Origin: Mytilus edulis
Taxonomy: Eukaryota > Mollusca > Bivalvia > Mytilida > Mytilidae
Assembly: GCF_963676685.1 (NCBI RefSeq)
Contig: NC_092344.1
Location: 47,080,830 to 47,144,829, forward strand
Length of the DNA: 64,000 bases
Reading direction: 5' to 3'
The notes below the pieces were generated by a model, which saw only the letters and a list, made by a program, of their open reading frames with translations, did no database searches and was not told where the DNA came from. This document shows, piece by piece, positions 1-12,000 of the stretch (within the stretch, counting starts at the first letter, position 1; each line of letters starts with the position of its first letter). The position numbers and the translations under genes are program-made.

Positions 1-656
1 TAATTGTTGATTTGCAGAATGTTTTATATTTACATGCAGAAATATATTTTTTGTATTTTGTATTCCGTGGTACATTCTCATATCATTTGAAGAAAATCAG
101 TTGTTCCCTATAGAATTCATTTTCAAAATAAAGTATTGGAAAAAAATTCAGATTTGTTTTGCATATAATATATGTTTTTCCAATATATAAATTTTAGATA
201 ACTGTAATATTAAACTTTTATGTTCTATACAACCTCCTTGAACTAACTTGACAATCACTATCCTTTTGTAAGATTATCTTTTCAAAAAAGTTCTACTAAT
301 TTTCTTTTAACAATTGTCATTTAAAAATTATTTATAATTAAAAAAAAATGTATGTGTATAAAAACATGATAATGTGAATTCTTAACATGTAACTTTTGAT
401 TTATTTGAAATCACTGAATATAAAAGAAATTACAAATTCGAAAAAACTACTATAAAAGAAAAAAATCGCCAAACTCCAGATCAATTCCATTACATTTTGA
501 ATTGATAGAAAACATACAAATCTATTATTCACCATTTTTCTTATATATTTATAATTAATATTTTCTTTTTTAACTTCACAGAAATTACAATTTTTTATTT
601 AATAACTTCACAATGATTTCTCAAAAATGTAACTAAATTATAAAAAAAGAAAAAGC

Positions 657-692
657 AGAGACATATATATACACATGTGTATATATGTCTCT
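657..692. repeat. 36-bp near-perfect palindrome
   Basis: AGAGACATATATA on the left is answered by TATATATGTCTCT on the right, around a central ACACATGTGT. The arms differ only by a TA slip. It could extrude as a hairpin. No neighbouring gene suggests a function. Confidence 0.7.
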
Positions 693-3320
693 GGAAACAC
701 AACTGAAAAGTCAAAATAAATTACAAAATAACAGCAACAAAATATTGATTCGAGTTTCAAAGTAAGCTTAATAAAAAAGATGTAATTATTTTAAAAAAAA
801 ATGTGATTTTGTTGTTTATAACAATTAATTAAACTCCATATTTGAATCTCTTCTTGTTATGATGTGTATTGGGATGGGTTAGATCATTTCCTCACACTTT
901 AATGTTGTTCTGTGAAATAAAATGACAACAGATGATGCAACCAGTCTTGTACAGAGTTATGTCACTTGATTATTGTTACACTGTCTCTAACCTTGAATTA
1001 AGGTCATGATGAAGTAACCTTACACAGATAATGTTTATTTGACAAATAACAGAAATTTAATGTTATCATGTATTTCTGGTTGTTATGTCAGTTTCCATTT
1101 AAAGTTTTAGCATTGGGTTACTGTTATAGATTGTTGTTATATGGAGGTTACATTTGATTCCATTTAAACTTTGTGTATTGGGTTACTGTTACTAGTTTTT
1201 GTAATGATGTACAATTTTCTTGTAAGATGTGGTAAGGGCAAAAATAACGATTTAAATTTTCATTTGTATTAATTGTTGAGTATTTTGAAAGGTATTTTGA
1301 GTCGTTAGTTTGTTAGCTGTTGTATCCTAATTTTAGTTTTTCTTCAAGAAATCAATTTGACCAATACCTCATTCATTTTGAGATAATTTTGATCTCAGTA
1401 TATTAAAAAGTGGACTCTAGTAGTTCATGCATAATGATTAAATTATATTTTAACCCAGTTAAGAGCTTCCTGAAGTAAGTCATTCCAGAAGGATGTGTTG
1501 TGCAAACAGAAATAATGTATGTGGTTATCAAAATTTTTTTTTGTATAGAAAGGATATAATTATAAAAAAATCTGAAGTTTTCTGCCAATCCCTCTAGATT
1601 AATATTATATAGTTATTTGATGTTTTTGTCACTTTTAACATTATTTTTTTAGTGTTTTGCAACATTTTCTTAAATTATCATATCAAAGGATAGCATGCAT
1701 CTTACTTTTCCTTCAGAGAAATCTTAAATGAGCTATTATGTAATTTTGATAGAATATTTTTAAATTCATTAATACATCATTGATAGTTTAACAAAAGCTT
1801 CATTAAAGCTAATTATTGTAACTCTACAAATTAATTATTAATTATTAAATCTCATAGCTAAATACAGACTTTTGTCGTCAACAGAATAACATACAAATTG
1901 TAATAACGAAATTGTTTTGCCAGACCTTGTTATAAACTATTCTATATTCTTTACATAATTTATATAATATTGCGTAATCTCGGGAGTGTATTGAATCTAA
2001 GGCTTAAATTAGCCATAGATTTCTAATTGTTAATCATAAAACATGAATGGGTGTTGAATCAGCCAGGACTCTTATTTACAAATCTTCTCAGAGTACAGTT
2101 AATCTTTAAATCCTGTATTTTTCTGTAAACCCAGTGAAGTATATCAGGAGCTTGTTAGTTAGTAAGCCACATGTACAGATTATCCTATCTTATGCAATCG
2201 TTACCAAAGAAAATACAATTTCTTCTCAGCACAAGTAATCTTTTAAAGGGACAGAAAGGTTCTTGAACTCGGCAGTCATTTGAAAATCAATATATGTAGT
2301 GGAGTAAATTGGCCTTTTTAGATTGTAAAGGTGGATAATAAGGGTGAATGGCCTAGCAGGGTTTCTATATTTCTATACTTAGATCAGATTGTAACTGGGG
2401 GAAAAGCAGTTTGTGGTTAAAGCCCCACGAAAGATATAAAATTAGAAAACTTCTTATGCATGTCACAAAAAAATGGTTTTAATAAGAAATAAAAAAAAAA
2501 TGCAAGGTCATGATGACTCAGCTTATAAGATTTGAAATGTATCCTGCAGAAAAACTAATATTTACTGTGGCTGAATGCTACCAAATATTGCATGATTTTT
2601 TTTTCAAAAGGAACAGGATAAAATATATTGGAGCTGGAAAAAGAAAAAAAATTAGACATTTTAAGAGCTTAAATTTCAAATTCTTATATCAAAGTTCAGT
2701 TAATTCATTAAAATGTTGTATCTCAAATATCATCTTTTATACTGAAGAAACAGGAAAACCTGGCATATATTCCCACTGGAATTAGGAAGCCAACTTAGAC
2801 AGACATCTGGTCAGACTATGTAACACTGATAAATAAAACATTCTTTAATGTCTATCTACTAATTACTTATAAGTTGATTATGACTTTCAGATGGTCTATT
2901 TGTAAACAGAATGACTACCACATCATGTTTAATTATTGGCCCAAGAAAGATAAATGTAACATTTTATGCTGTAAAGGAAGTGATTGATGGTTTTGTTTGT
3001 GAGGCAATATCGAATGAAATTATTAAAAGAAAGTAAAATAATACAGAAATGGAAAAAGATTCATCTTGAAAACTTTCTTCTATAGAATCAAAATGAAATT
3101 TACTTCACAATGAAGATACGTAATTTGTTTTTTCTTGTTGTTCTAACACCTCAGGACAAATTCACTAAATAGGCTCATATTCCAAAATTCAAACTTTAAA
3201 AAAGGACACAAGTTTATATAATGAAACAGATACAGTAAATTTGTGTGATTTTCTTGATGTCAAATTTCAAAGTTTGTGCAAAATCTAATATACAACAGAT
3301 AAAATTGAGAATAGAAATAG

Positions 3321-3606
3321 GGAATGTGTCAAAGAGACAAAATCTGACCAAAGAGTTAAAAAAAACAGCAGCCAAAGGCTACCAATGGGTCTTCAACACA
3401 GGGAGAAAATCCTGCACCAGCTAAGGTAAATATTTACTAGTTTTGTGAAAACAGACCTCATACTAAACTCCTAAACATATAAATGAACTAAAATTATAAA
3501 ACATATAAGACTACACACACAGTGGCTCCTGAATTGGAACAGGTGCAAAAATGCGGCAGGTTTAAACATGTTTAGTGAGATCTCGACCATCCCCTATACC
3601 TCAAGC
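3321..3606. repeat. Dispersed repeat copy (bivalve-type)
   Basis: The copy runs from GGAATGTGTCAAAGAGACAA through a central part with 'caccaatgggtcttcaac'-like wording to 'gtgagatctcgaccatcccc'. I recognise the arrangement as a high-copy repeat common in mussel transcripts and introns. Its right part (CTCCTGAATTGGAACAGG) is roughly the reverse complement of the 'caggagcctgtaattcag' part of the element at 54202-54606. Family assignment is from memory. Confidence 0.55.
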
Positions 3607-3911
3607 CAATGAAGAATAAAACATGCATAGCAATACCTACAACAAAATTCAGTTAAAATGCATTTTTTTTATGTCTTGAGGATTTCTTTAAATAATTTAA
3701 TGATTTTGAATTGAATAACAGCACGTTACAGCAGAGACTTTAAATACATATGTTTCTGATGACAGTTTTGGATTTTCTGGGCATCATGAAATCTCAAAAT
3801 GTTTAAATGCACAACAATCAATCATTTACAAATTCACAGTTGATGTATTAACAAATATTTAAATCATAAAAAGATGTTATAACAAATTTATATACCCCGT
3901 GTCATGGCATT

Positions 3912-3922
3912 CCCCCCCCCCC
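3912..3922. repeat. C homopolymer run
   Basis: Eleven consecutive C residues in otherwise AT-rich DNA. On the opposite strand it is a G-run, like those at 10962 and 12793. Confidence 0.9.
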
Positions 3923-5180
3923 ATGAAGATTTATATCCTATGCTCATAATAAATTCCTAGTATAAATGCAAATTGAAATAGCTCTCGGCTAACATTTTGC
4001 ATAAAACAACATAAGTAGTGTCCTTATTTTGTTTAAAATACACGTTATTAAAACTGCCCTATAAATTCATGAAATATAGAGCAATAGATTGTGACTTATA
4101 AGAGCACACAACAACAAAAAATGTGCAATTTCCTTTATGGTGTGTATTGCCCAATGTTTCAATATTATGGGGGCCTCAAATAGCTTTCTTAAATGTTTAA
4201 TATTATATAGATTATTACATACCATAGTTGTGTTCCTTCCTTACATCACAGGAACTACAAATGACCATGGATTACACAAAAGTCATGAACCCTCCTTCTG
4301 ACCAATCCTTTTCTCAAAGTGGGTGTGTTCAAAAATACATCTATAGACAGACCACCATCTGGTTTTGGATGTTAATTACACCCTGGACAATGAGTGTACC
4401 TACTGGTCAGTGTTGACCTAAGATGATGACTGACCAGTATCTACTAATATCAATTTAATGACCCACCAGGGGGAGGCTACTGCTAGGGTCATCTGTCAGT
4501 AGTTCTAATTTGAGTAGATCAAATTTCTAATCAAGCACACCATTCCTTGATAAGTTTTGATAAGAGGGTAAATAGTTTGCTTATTATTAAGTGTTGGTGG
4601 GGTTAATTAAAATCTTATAATATGGATGTTAATTGGATTTATTTGTTTCCTGTAGAAGTGTTAAATTTATACAGCTGAGTAATGAGATCTGGAGATAGTA
4701 AAATTTGTCATCTTGTTACCACTTTCATGATAAGCTGTTTGCCTTGTGTTCAAACAGGAAAGTGTGAGGTTGGCCATGCTCCTTTGATATTTTTTATAAT
4801 GGTAGTAAATATGCCAACTGCTTTTGATTTATAAAGTTCGATATATTTAGGAGTATTCATTTATTAATTTATTACCATCTTATCTGCAAGCATATTTAAA
4901 ATTTTATGATTTGATTTTTTTTTTGATTTTTTTTTTAAATATCTTTATGCATTTATTTTATATTTAGTATCAGAAGAAATAATTTATTATCAACTGTCCT
5001 TTTGACCATATTTTTTTTTCATTTTATGGCATACATGAATGAGTTTTAAAACAAATGCTTCCACTGCATTTCTATAAATATATTGGTAAAAAAAAGAGTA
5101 AAATACTCATTAATATGAATGTAATGAACATACCGGTACTGAAAATGATGGAAAGATCTGACTCATGGTCTTTTGCTACC

Positions 5181-5350
5181 CTGGTAGACTGGACAAACCT
5201 CTTAATCATATCAGTTGGTAGACTGGACAAACCGCTTAATCGTGTCAGCTGGTAGACTACAAACCTCTTAATCGTGTCAGCTGGTAGACTACAAACCTCT
5301 TAATCGTGTCAGCTGGTAGACTACAAACCTCTTAATTGTGTCAGCTGGTA
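5181..5350. repeat. Minisatellite, 32-34 bp units, about 5 copies
   Basis: Units begin GGTAGACT(GG)ACAAACC and end TAATCGTGTCAGCT. Starts at 5183, 5217, 5251, 5283 and 5315 give periods of 34, 34, 32 and 32 bp. The first two units keep an extra GG that later units lack. Confidence 0.85.
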
Positions 5351-8261
5351 CGAACAGGCATAAAAAATCCATGTGACCACTGTTCAGTCCTTAACAGGAC
5401 TGAATTATACTGCACATTTGCATGTTCTTTAAAACGTATGAATGTATCGATTAACTGGTGATTAAAGATGTTAGTTAATCAATTATGTTTATATTTTAAA
5501 GTCTATATTTTCTGGAATTTGTATTTGTTTTAAATGTGAGATAAATTTTTAGTTAATTTGTGGTACAGTAATATAAACATTTTCTTGCAATGTGTCAAGA
5601 AATGATGCTAACCTAAGATTCATCATTCAAACATAAAAAAAAAAAAAGAATACATGTCATTGTTTTCCGCCTAGTTTTGACTGGTGAGCAATTAGCCCCA
5701 GATCCCTTGCTAGTCTTTTTGTTTCTTGGCTTTGTTTGAGTATTGGTGGGTTATCTTTTAAACCAGAGTTGGAAATTTATCTTTGCTTCTCCACCAAACA
5801 AGCATCCTGAAGAAGTATATTTCTCCAGTGCAAAGTAGTGTGTATTCATTTGACTTAATGTTGTTCTGAATATGCATTTAATATTTACTGTTGGATGTTA
5901 TATCAAAGAAAAGAAAGGAAACAGAGTTTTTAGAGATGCACAAGCCATTTATACTGTGGCCAAAATGTGAACTTCTCTGTAATAACTCAATAGAAATATC
6001 TCATTTGACTTTAACCTGTTTAACATGATTTAATACATTGATGATCATTAAAAATTGAGAAGGTGGATAATTGAGAAATTTATGTAGGAGGAAAACTATA
6101 ATAGTATGGCTTCATTTATAGTGGTCAGTTTTTATGAATGAATGTTGACCTGTTGAACAACAATAACATGCAGAATATGAATATGCAGCCTTTTGACCAG
6201 CAGCATATTTGTGGTTTTTCCTCTGCATAACGACTACAGTATGTGTGGGCTACTAATTGTGGACGCACTGACTTTACTGACCACTGGAATGTGTAAAAAC
6301 TGAATTAAATCTGTACACTAAATATATGGAAATGAGAAAACTCAAGTCAAACATCAAAGTGGAAATTGACAATAGCAGATTAAAGTAGAAAGAGTCTATT
6401 TGGTATTGATAATTGGCAATAAATCTTCTCATTCAATAGAAGTGTCCAGTAATGTTATAAGAATTGATTGTGAAATAAGTGGTCTCTCTGACCTACTGAT
6501 GTTATTGTGGTCACTCTTATGGTCAGTGAAAATGAAACTTACCTGGATTTTCCACAAAATTATATCTTTTGTTAAAACATTTAAAATGGTATTTATTCAC
6601 AGAGTGTTGGTTTAATTGTTACTTATGAAAAAAAGAACAGGAAACTCTAAAGAAACAAGTCTCCACAAAAAGGATTGAAGGACTCGACCAACTTTAAGTT
6701 CTAAGTCTTCTTTATTGTAGCTTTCTTAAACGTAGAATTTGACTATTTCTACTTGTAGAATTTTAATTTAAAATTTAAAATATGAGTGAATAATTCAAAA
6801 CCTTCAAGCCATTTACTAAAATCAAGTTTTTTCTTGATTTAAATTAAATGAAATTTGAGGTGTTATTAAATTCAGTCTTGACTGACACAATTAACTATAG
6901 AACTTATATCTTTCTTAGAACTAAATTTTTAAAATCAATTGCAGTACATGAATATTCTTAAAGGAAGATATTTAAGGAAGTTAAAATTGATTTTGGTCAA
7001 TTTGGCCTCTAGATATAGTACATGTAAATTGTATGGCCTATAGGTCAGTCTGTTTACAACTGTGGTCACCTTGCTTTACATTTAGGTTGTCATGATCATA
7101 TATAGGTAGTCAGGTTAAGTCTAGAAAGTTTAACTGTGATGTAAAATTTAGTTGGTCAGAAATTTTATACAATTTTTTGTATCAAGCTAATTAAATTTTA
7201 TAATTTTAAATAATTTGTGCAAGAAATTTTAAAAAAATTTCCCAAATTTTTTAAATGTTGTGATAATGAAAGTTCTAAAGAAAATAATTGTAGAACATGT
7301 TACATCTCTGAACTTTGGTGTTGGCATGTTCATAAAAAAACACCTCTTGTACCAATTAAGGTTAGCTCCTCCATGTTAATATTTTCAGCAAAATCAGTAA
7401 CTTATTTTTCTAATTCCAATGGCAACTTGATAATGAAATAAAGGCCTTCATCTAGACAAGAGATTTTATTTTGATGTCACTGATAATGAACATATTGGCT
7501 ACTCAATCTGTAGGCACTGCACTATAAGGATGTCTGTTTGTATTGGTTTCAGCTGTAGAAGTTTTTATTACAATTCATCAAAAACTATGATATACAAAAG
7601 GCCCTGTGAGATTGAAATGTTGTGCAGGAACCCAGTACATTGATCATAAAAGAAAAATATGAAATGTGACTGGTTTTAATAGACAGGACTGTAAATAAGA
7701 TGCTTGTCCCCTCACCTCTCTTTAATTATAATAATTCATAATCACATCAAGCTTCTTTTTTTTGTAATATATATACATTGGTAACACAAACCAATTCAAA
7801 ATGAGTTTTATTGTCTTAAGAATTACATTTGCCTTTATTTGACTACAATCAATACACTAAAGGACACTGGTGTTTTTATCTATAGGGTGACAAGTAATAC
7901 ATGTACTATCTTACACCAAGTGATTTAATGCTGTCAGCTTGTGATGTAATGGTCAAAACTGACCACAGACTGATCTTAAACTGACCACAAGAGGTCACTT
8001 TGTTTACTATCAGTTGTATGTACATTTTATCTTTATTGGAGGTACAATTTGTAGTATTTGATAATGAACCAAAATATTTGTTTGTACCTAAGTGTACTAG
8101 TATATTTATGTTTCATATGTACTCTATTATGACTGTTTAAAAGAGATATTTTTTAATTGAAGTTATTTGACTACTGAGTATCTGTTTCAAATCTAGAATT
8201 CACACTAGATACATTTTCATCATGTGTGTGTCATGTTGTGGTCCAAAGGGCAATGTTTAAA

Positions 8262-8474
8262 TACTGTAGATTCTTTATTATTCGTTGGATACCAATTTTC
8301 GTGGATTTCCTGGGTATAGGTGAACCACAAAATTTAATGTTCAACGAATGAAAAATTTACTGTAGGCTTGTATGCAAACTTTGGCAAAACCACGAAATTA
8401 TATATCAATGAACTTGTATTTTTTCCTTAATCCACGAAAATGGATACCCATGAAAATAAGTGAATCCAAAATAC
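8262..8474. mobile_element. Foldback MITE, about 210 bp
   Basis: Starts TACTGTAGATTCTTTATTA and ends with a degenerate inverted match (GTGAATCCAAAATACTA). Internal segments are also mutually complementary: CGTTGGATACCAATTTTCGT near the left pairs with ACGAAAATGGATACCCATG near the right, so the whole element can fold back. Related copies lie at 60279-60464 and, split by another element, at 9097-9863. It is non-coding and presumably mobilised by a transposase encoded elsewhere. Confidence 0.65.
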
Positions 8475-8885
8475 TACCTTAGTCTAAGCCCCATTGTTGT
8501 TGTAAATCAGAGAGTATCAGAATATGAAATTGAAACTACTTATGCAGTACAAATGTATATCAGTATAATTCTGCTGCATGAACCAGTTTACAATAAATCA
8601 CACCAAGCAATTCTTAAGCAACTTTCTGCATGTTCTGCAATTGTCATTACAAATTCCTGATTGTGCTAATGCTTTTGAATTTTAGTTTGTCCACCATATA
8701 ATACTGTAATGAGTACTGTTGCCAGTGCACAAGTCAACACTTTGTGAGTTCTTATGTCCTCAATAACAGAAAGAAGTCATGGTAATGTAACATAGTAAGA
8801 ATCCTATCATCAGAATTATTAATTTTTCTTATATCATGAATATTAATTAGGAAATATTGTGATAAAAATTCTTTTTATTTTACAG

Positions 8886-9003
8886 GCATTCAGACTACCA
8901 TTGAGTTACAAGTACGGTTGTCCATCACCAACAACATGGATGCTGGTCATCAATTCTTTGTTGTCTATATTGACCATTGGTCTTCCAGTGGCCAGAAAAC
9001 ATG
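8886..9003 (+). CDS. MON2 exon A (first recognised)
   Basis: Follows acceptor TTTTACAG and ends before donor GTATGT. It reads AFRLPLSYKYGC... to ...IGLPVARKH in phase 0, leaving one G for the next exon. Confidence 0.9.
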
Positions 9004-12000
9004 GTATGTAAACAAGTCCTTGTGACATATTACAATGGTTCTTTTTTTAAAATTTCAATATAACACAATAATCAAGCCTTGTCATGAAATAGTACGTACT
9101 GTGGATTCATTTATTTTTGTGTTTACCAATTTTCTTGGATTAAGGAAAATTGGCATTTTCGAGGGATATTGAATTTCATGAATTAGGCAAAGTCTGCTTA
9201 CATTCCTTAAGCAAAGGAGTAGGTTCAGTTAGACCCCTTTTTGGCCCCAAAATATATCAATTTTACAAAATAGTTCCCAATAATGTAAACTTTTAGCTAT
9301 TTATTGGACAGTAGAATACTTCTGCTACACAAATTTTTGACAATATAATGCACATATATCTGGTACAACCATCATTAACTCATGCTTATTTACTGAACTC
9401 TTCACAATTAAAGCATTTGACTTAAATTTTAGACAGTTTTTGTCTTAATATTTAAATTTAAGTTGTATTAGATGATAATACATAACATATAAAAATAAAT
9501 ATAAAGGTTGAGGGTGAAAGCGGATGCAGCCACTTCTGTTTTGACAAAAACCATCTGAAAAGTAACATATTATGGCATAATTGATAGATTTGTCATATTT
9601 GAGGTTAAATATGAGCGTCTGAAATGACTAAATTGGTTCAAATCTTTCACACAAACTAATTGAATCGATTAAAGTAGACACTTCAGTGTTTAAAAAGTGT
9701 ACAAAATCTTTCTTCAGATGAACCTGAAATTTGAGGCCAAAATGGGCCCTTACCGGACCGACCTACTCCTTTGTAATTCGTTGAATATTTAAATTTGTGA
9801 TTCCCCTGTTCCCATGAAATGATAGAAAATTGGTATCCAACAAATATTAATGAATCAAGAGTATATGATGTTGTGTGAGCCAAGGCTCTGTGTTGAAGAC
9901 TGTACTTTGACCTATAATGATTTACTTTAACAAATTGTGACTTGGTTTGAGAGTTGTCTCATTTGCACTCTTACCACATCTTCTTATACCTATGGATTTG
10001 TTTAAGGATTTTTTCCTCATTTTTGTCTCACATAGAGAAAGTAGAAAACATTAGGCAATTATGCTTGCTGTTTTCAACAGTGTCAACAATGTGATTAGGT
10101 CAGTTTATGGGGAACCACTAGTGGTAGGTCAAAAATATATTAGGCATGTTAGGTATGCAGTTGTATTATTATTGGCACATCAAGTTTCTTTGTTGTTTCA
10201 TTCTTGTTTAATTTCAGTTAAATAATATCTGAGTTCATATCTGTAAGTGTTATAGCAACTATAAAGAACCATCAACTTATGTAGAGTTGCTTTTCATGGT
10301 TAAGGCATCATGAAAGTATAAGGTTACTCTTATCTGTTCCAAGTTAGCTTCCAAATTTAAAGTTCTTGTGCAGAATGAGGCACACTTTGTAATCATAGTT
10401 TATCAATCTTTAGTTAACAGCTATATGCTTGTAGAAAGTGCTTTGTGTGCTATGATCTTTCTCTGTTGTATTCTTGTCCTTCATTTAGCTTATGTTTTAA
10501 TTTTCAGAATCTTCATTTAATGGAATGTGGTCAGAACTAGCACAAACATTTGAAGAATTTTTGTTCTCAAAAAGGTAAGATTATTTTGATCCAGTGTCAT
10601 GCAATTGAACATTAAGTATTACAAATGTATCAGAAAATATTTTATGGACCCTGTTGAGATTCTGATTTTATTACAAGTCCTGAAAAGTATTATACATGAG
10701 AACTCCCTGTGATTTTGAAAGTTGAAATACTTTATTTTCTGAAAAGGACATGACACCAAATTGTTCTCATCATTTATAAAAAAAAAATATGAATAAGATT
10801 CCAAGTTTTTAGATCAGATTTTCTGTCCTTTGATTCTTCAAATTTTACAAAAAGATTAATTGATTGATGTTTATTGCCATTTCAGCATTCTTGGCTATAT
10901 CATGGTAGTCTGTTTTCATTGCTGGATTTTTTGTTTGTTTGTTTTTGTTTTGTTTTTTTTTGGGGGGGGGGGGGGGGTAAAGATTTATCTATTTGAATCT
11001 ATGATTCATATTAATTTTTTTTTAAATGTGCACATATAACTCAGTTTACTAGTAGTAATATATATTTATCTTAAGGTCAGTGGTTCTCTCAAGGCATTTT
11101 GGCTTCCTCCACCAATTAAAAACTAACCACCATGAAAAAGCACACGAGTGTTGGAAGTGGCATTAAACACCAATCAATCAATTAGACAAACAATATATCA
11201 ATGAGATGCTTTAGTTAGATATTCAAGTTACAATATTATGTGTATTTGAATTACATTACTAATCAAGAAGAATTTTCTTTAACACTGTATAAATCAGTGA
11301 TAAAAATAGGTTCAACTACAAATGTACAATAATGGACAAAGGAAGATTACTCCAATTCAAATATATAATTTACCTAGCCAAATACATTTCAATTTATATA
11401 CATTTCAATGTTTTATATAAAATTCACAAAATAGCAAAATGAAAGCTCTCAAGCACTTTGATTATATATATATATTGTTGTATTAACAATCTTAAAGGCT
11501 GTAGTAATGTTTTCAACAGAATTTTTGTCATATTCTTTGATATTGCTAAAAGTGGCATTTCTAGTGCAAACTGTCCTCATTTTCAGTATAGATAGAACAA
11601 CATGTTATTTGGATAAAAAGAAAAAAGATTAATAAAAAATTGTTTATAATTATATTCCCTGTTTTGTTTCACTATTTATTAATTGACTTTGTTTTGTTTC
11701 TGTATTTGTTTGGCTTCACATGTTTTTATCAACATATATGATACCCCTAGTTTTAATAGCAATGATGCATGAAACGTATTATAATCATATTATCAAGGAA
11801 ATTGTCTGAAAGGAATTTTATACCCAGCAATTATTATAGCCAAGAGAAATTTGATAAGCATTTTTAAAAAATATCTTTAGAAATCTTTTTTTCTGTTTCT
11901 ATATATGAGTAACTAATTTACTGGTTACATTTCAGCCCTTCATTGCCAACTCTATCAGTAGAAGATTTCCAGAGGGATGAAGCCATTGATTGTAAAGTAT

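Larger units (their letters stand above)
1..8885. other. AT-rich stretch upstream of first recognised MON2 exon
   Basis: No exon could be supported here. The exon at 8886 starts in phase 0 and clearly continues a protein whose earlier part lies upstream, so this stretch is either one long MON2 intron or contains short exons that I could not recognise. It holds a 36-bp palindrome (657-692), a dispersed repeat (3321-3606), a C-run (3912-3922), a minisatellite (5181-5350) and a foldback MITE (8262-8474). Open frames at 2510-2785, 4228-4416 and 6400-6615 have no recognisable protein content. Confidence 0.5.

Noticed and set aside
2510..2785. 91-codon open frame
   Set aside because: Composition is that of random AT-rich DNA, and it does not read as any known domain.
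4228..4416. Open stretch after a CACAG acceptor-like site, possible MON2 upstream exon
   Set aside because: The peptide (QMTMDYTKVMNPPSDQSFSQ and onward) resembles no MON2 segment I know, and no suitable phase-0 donor follows.
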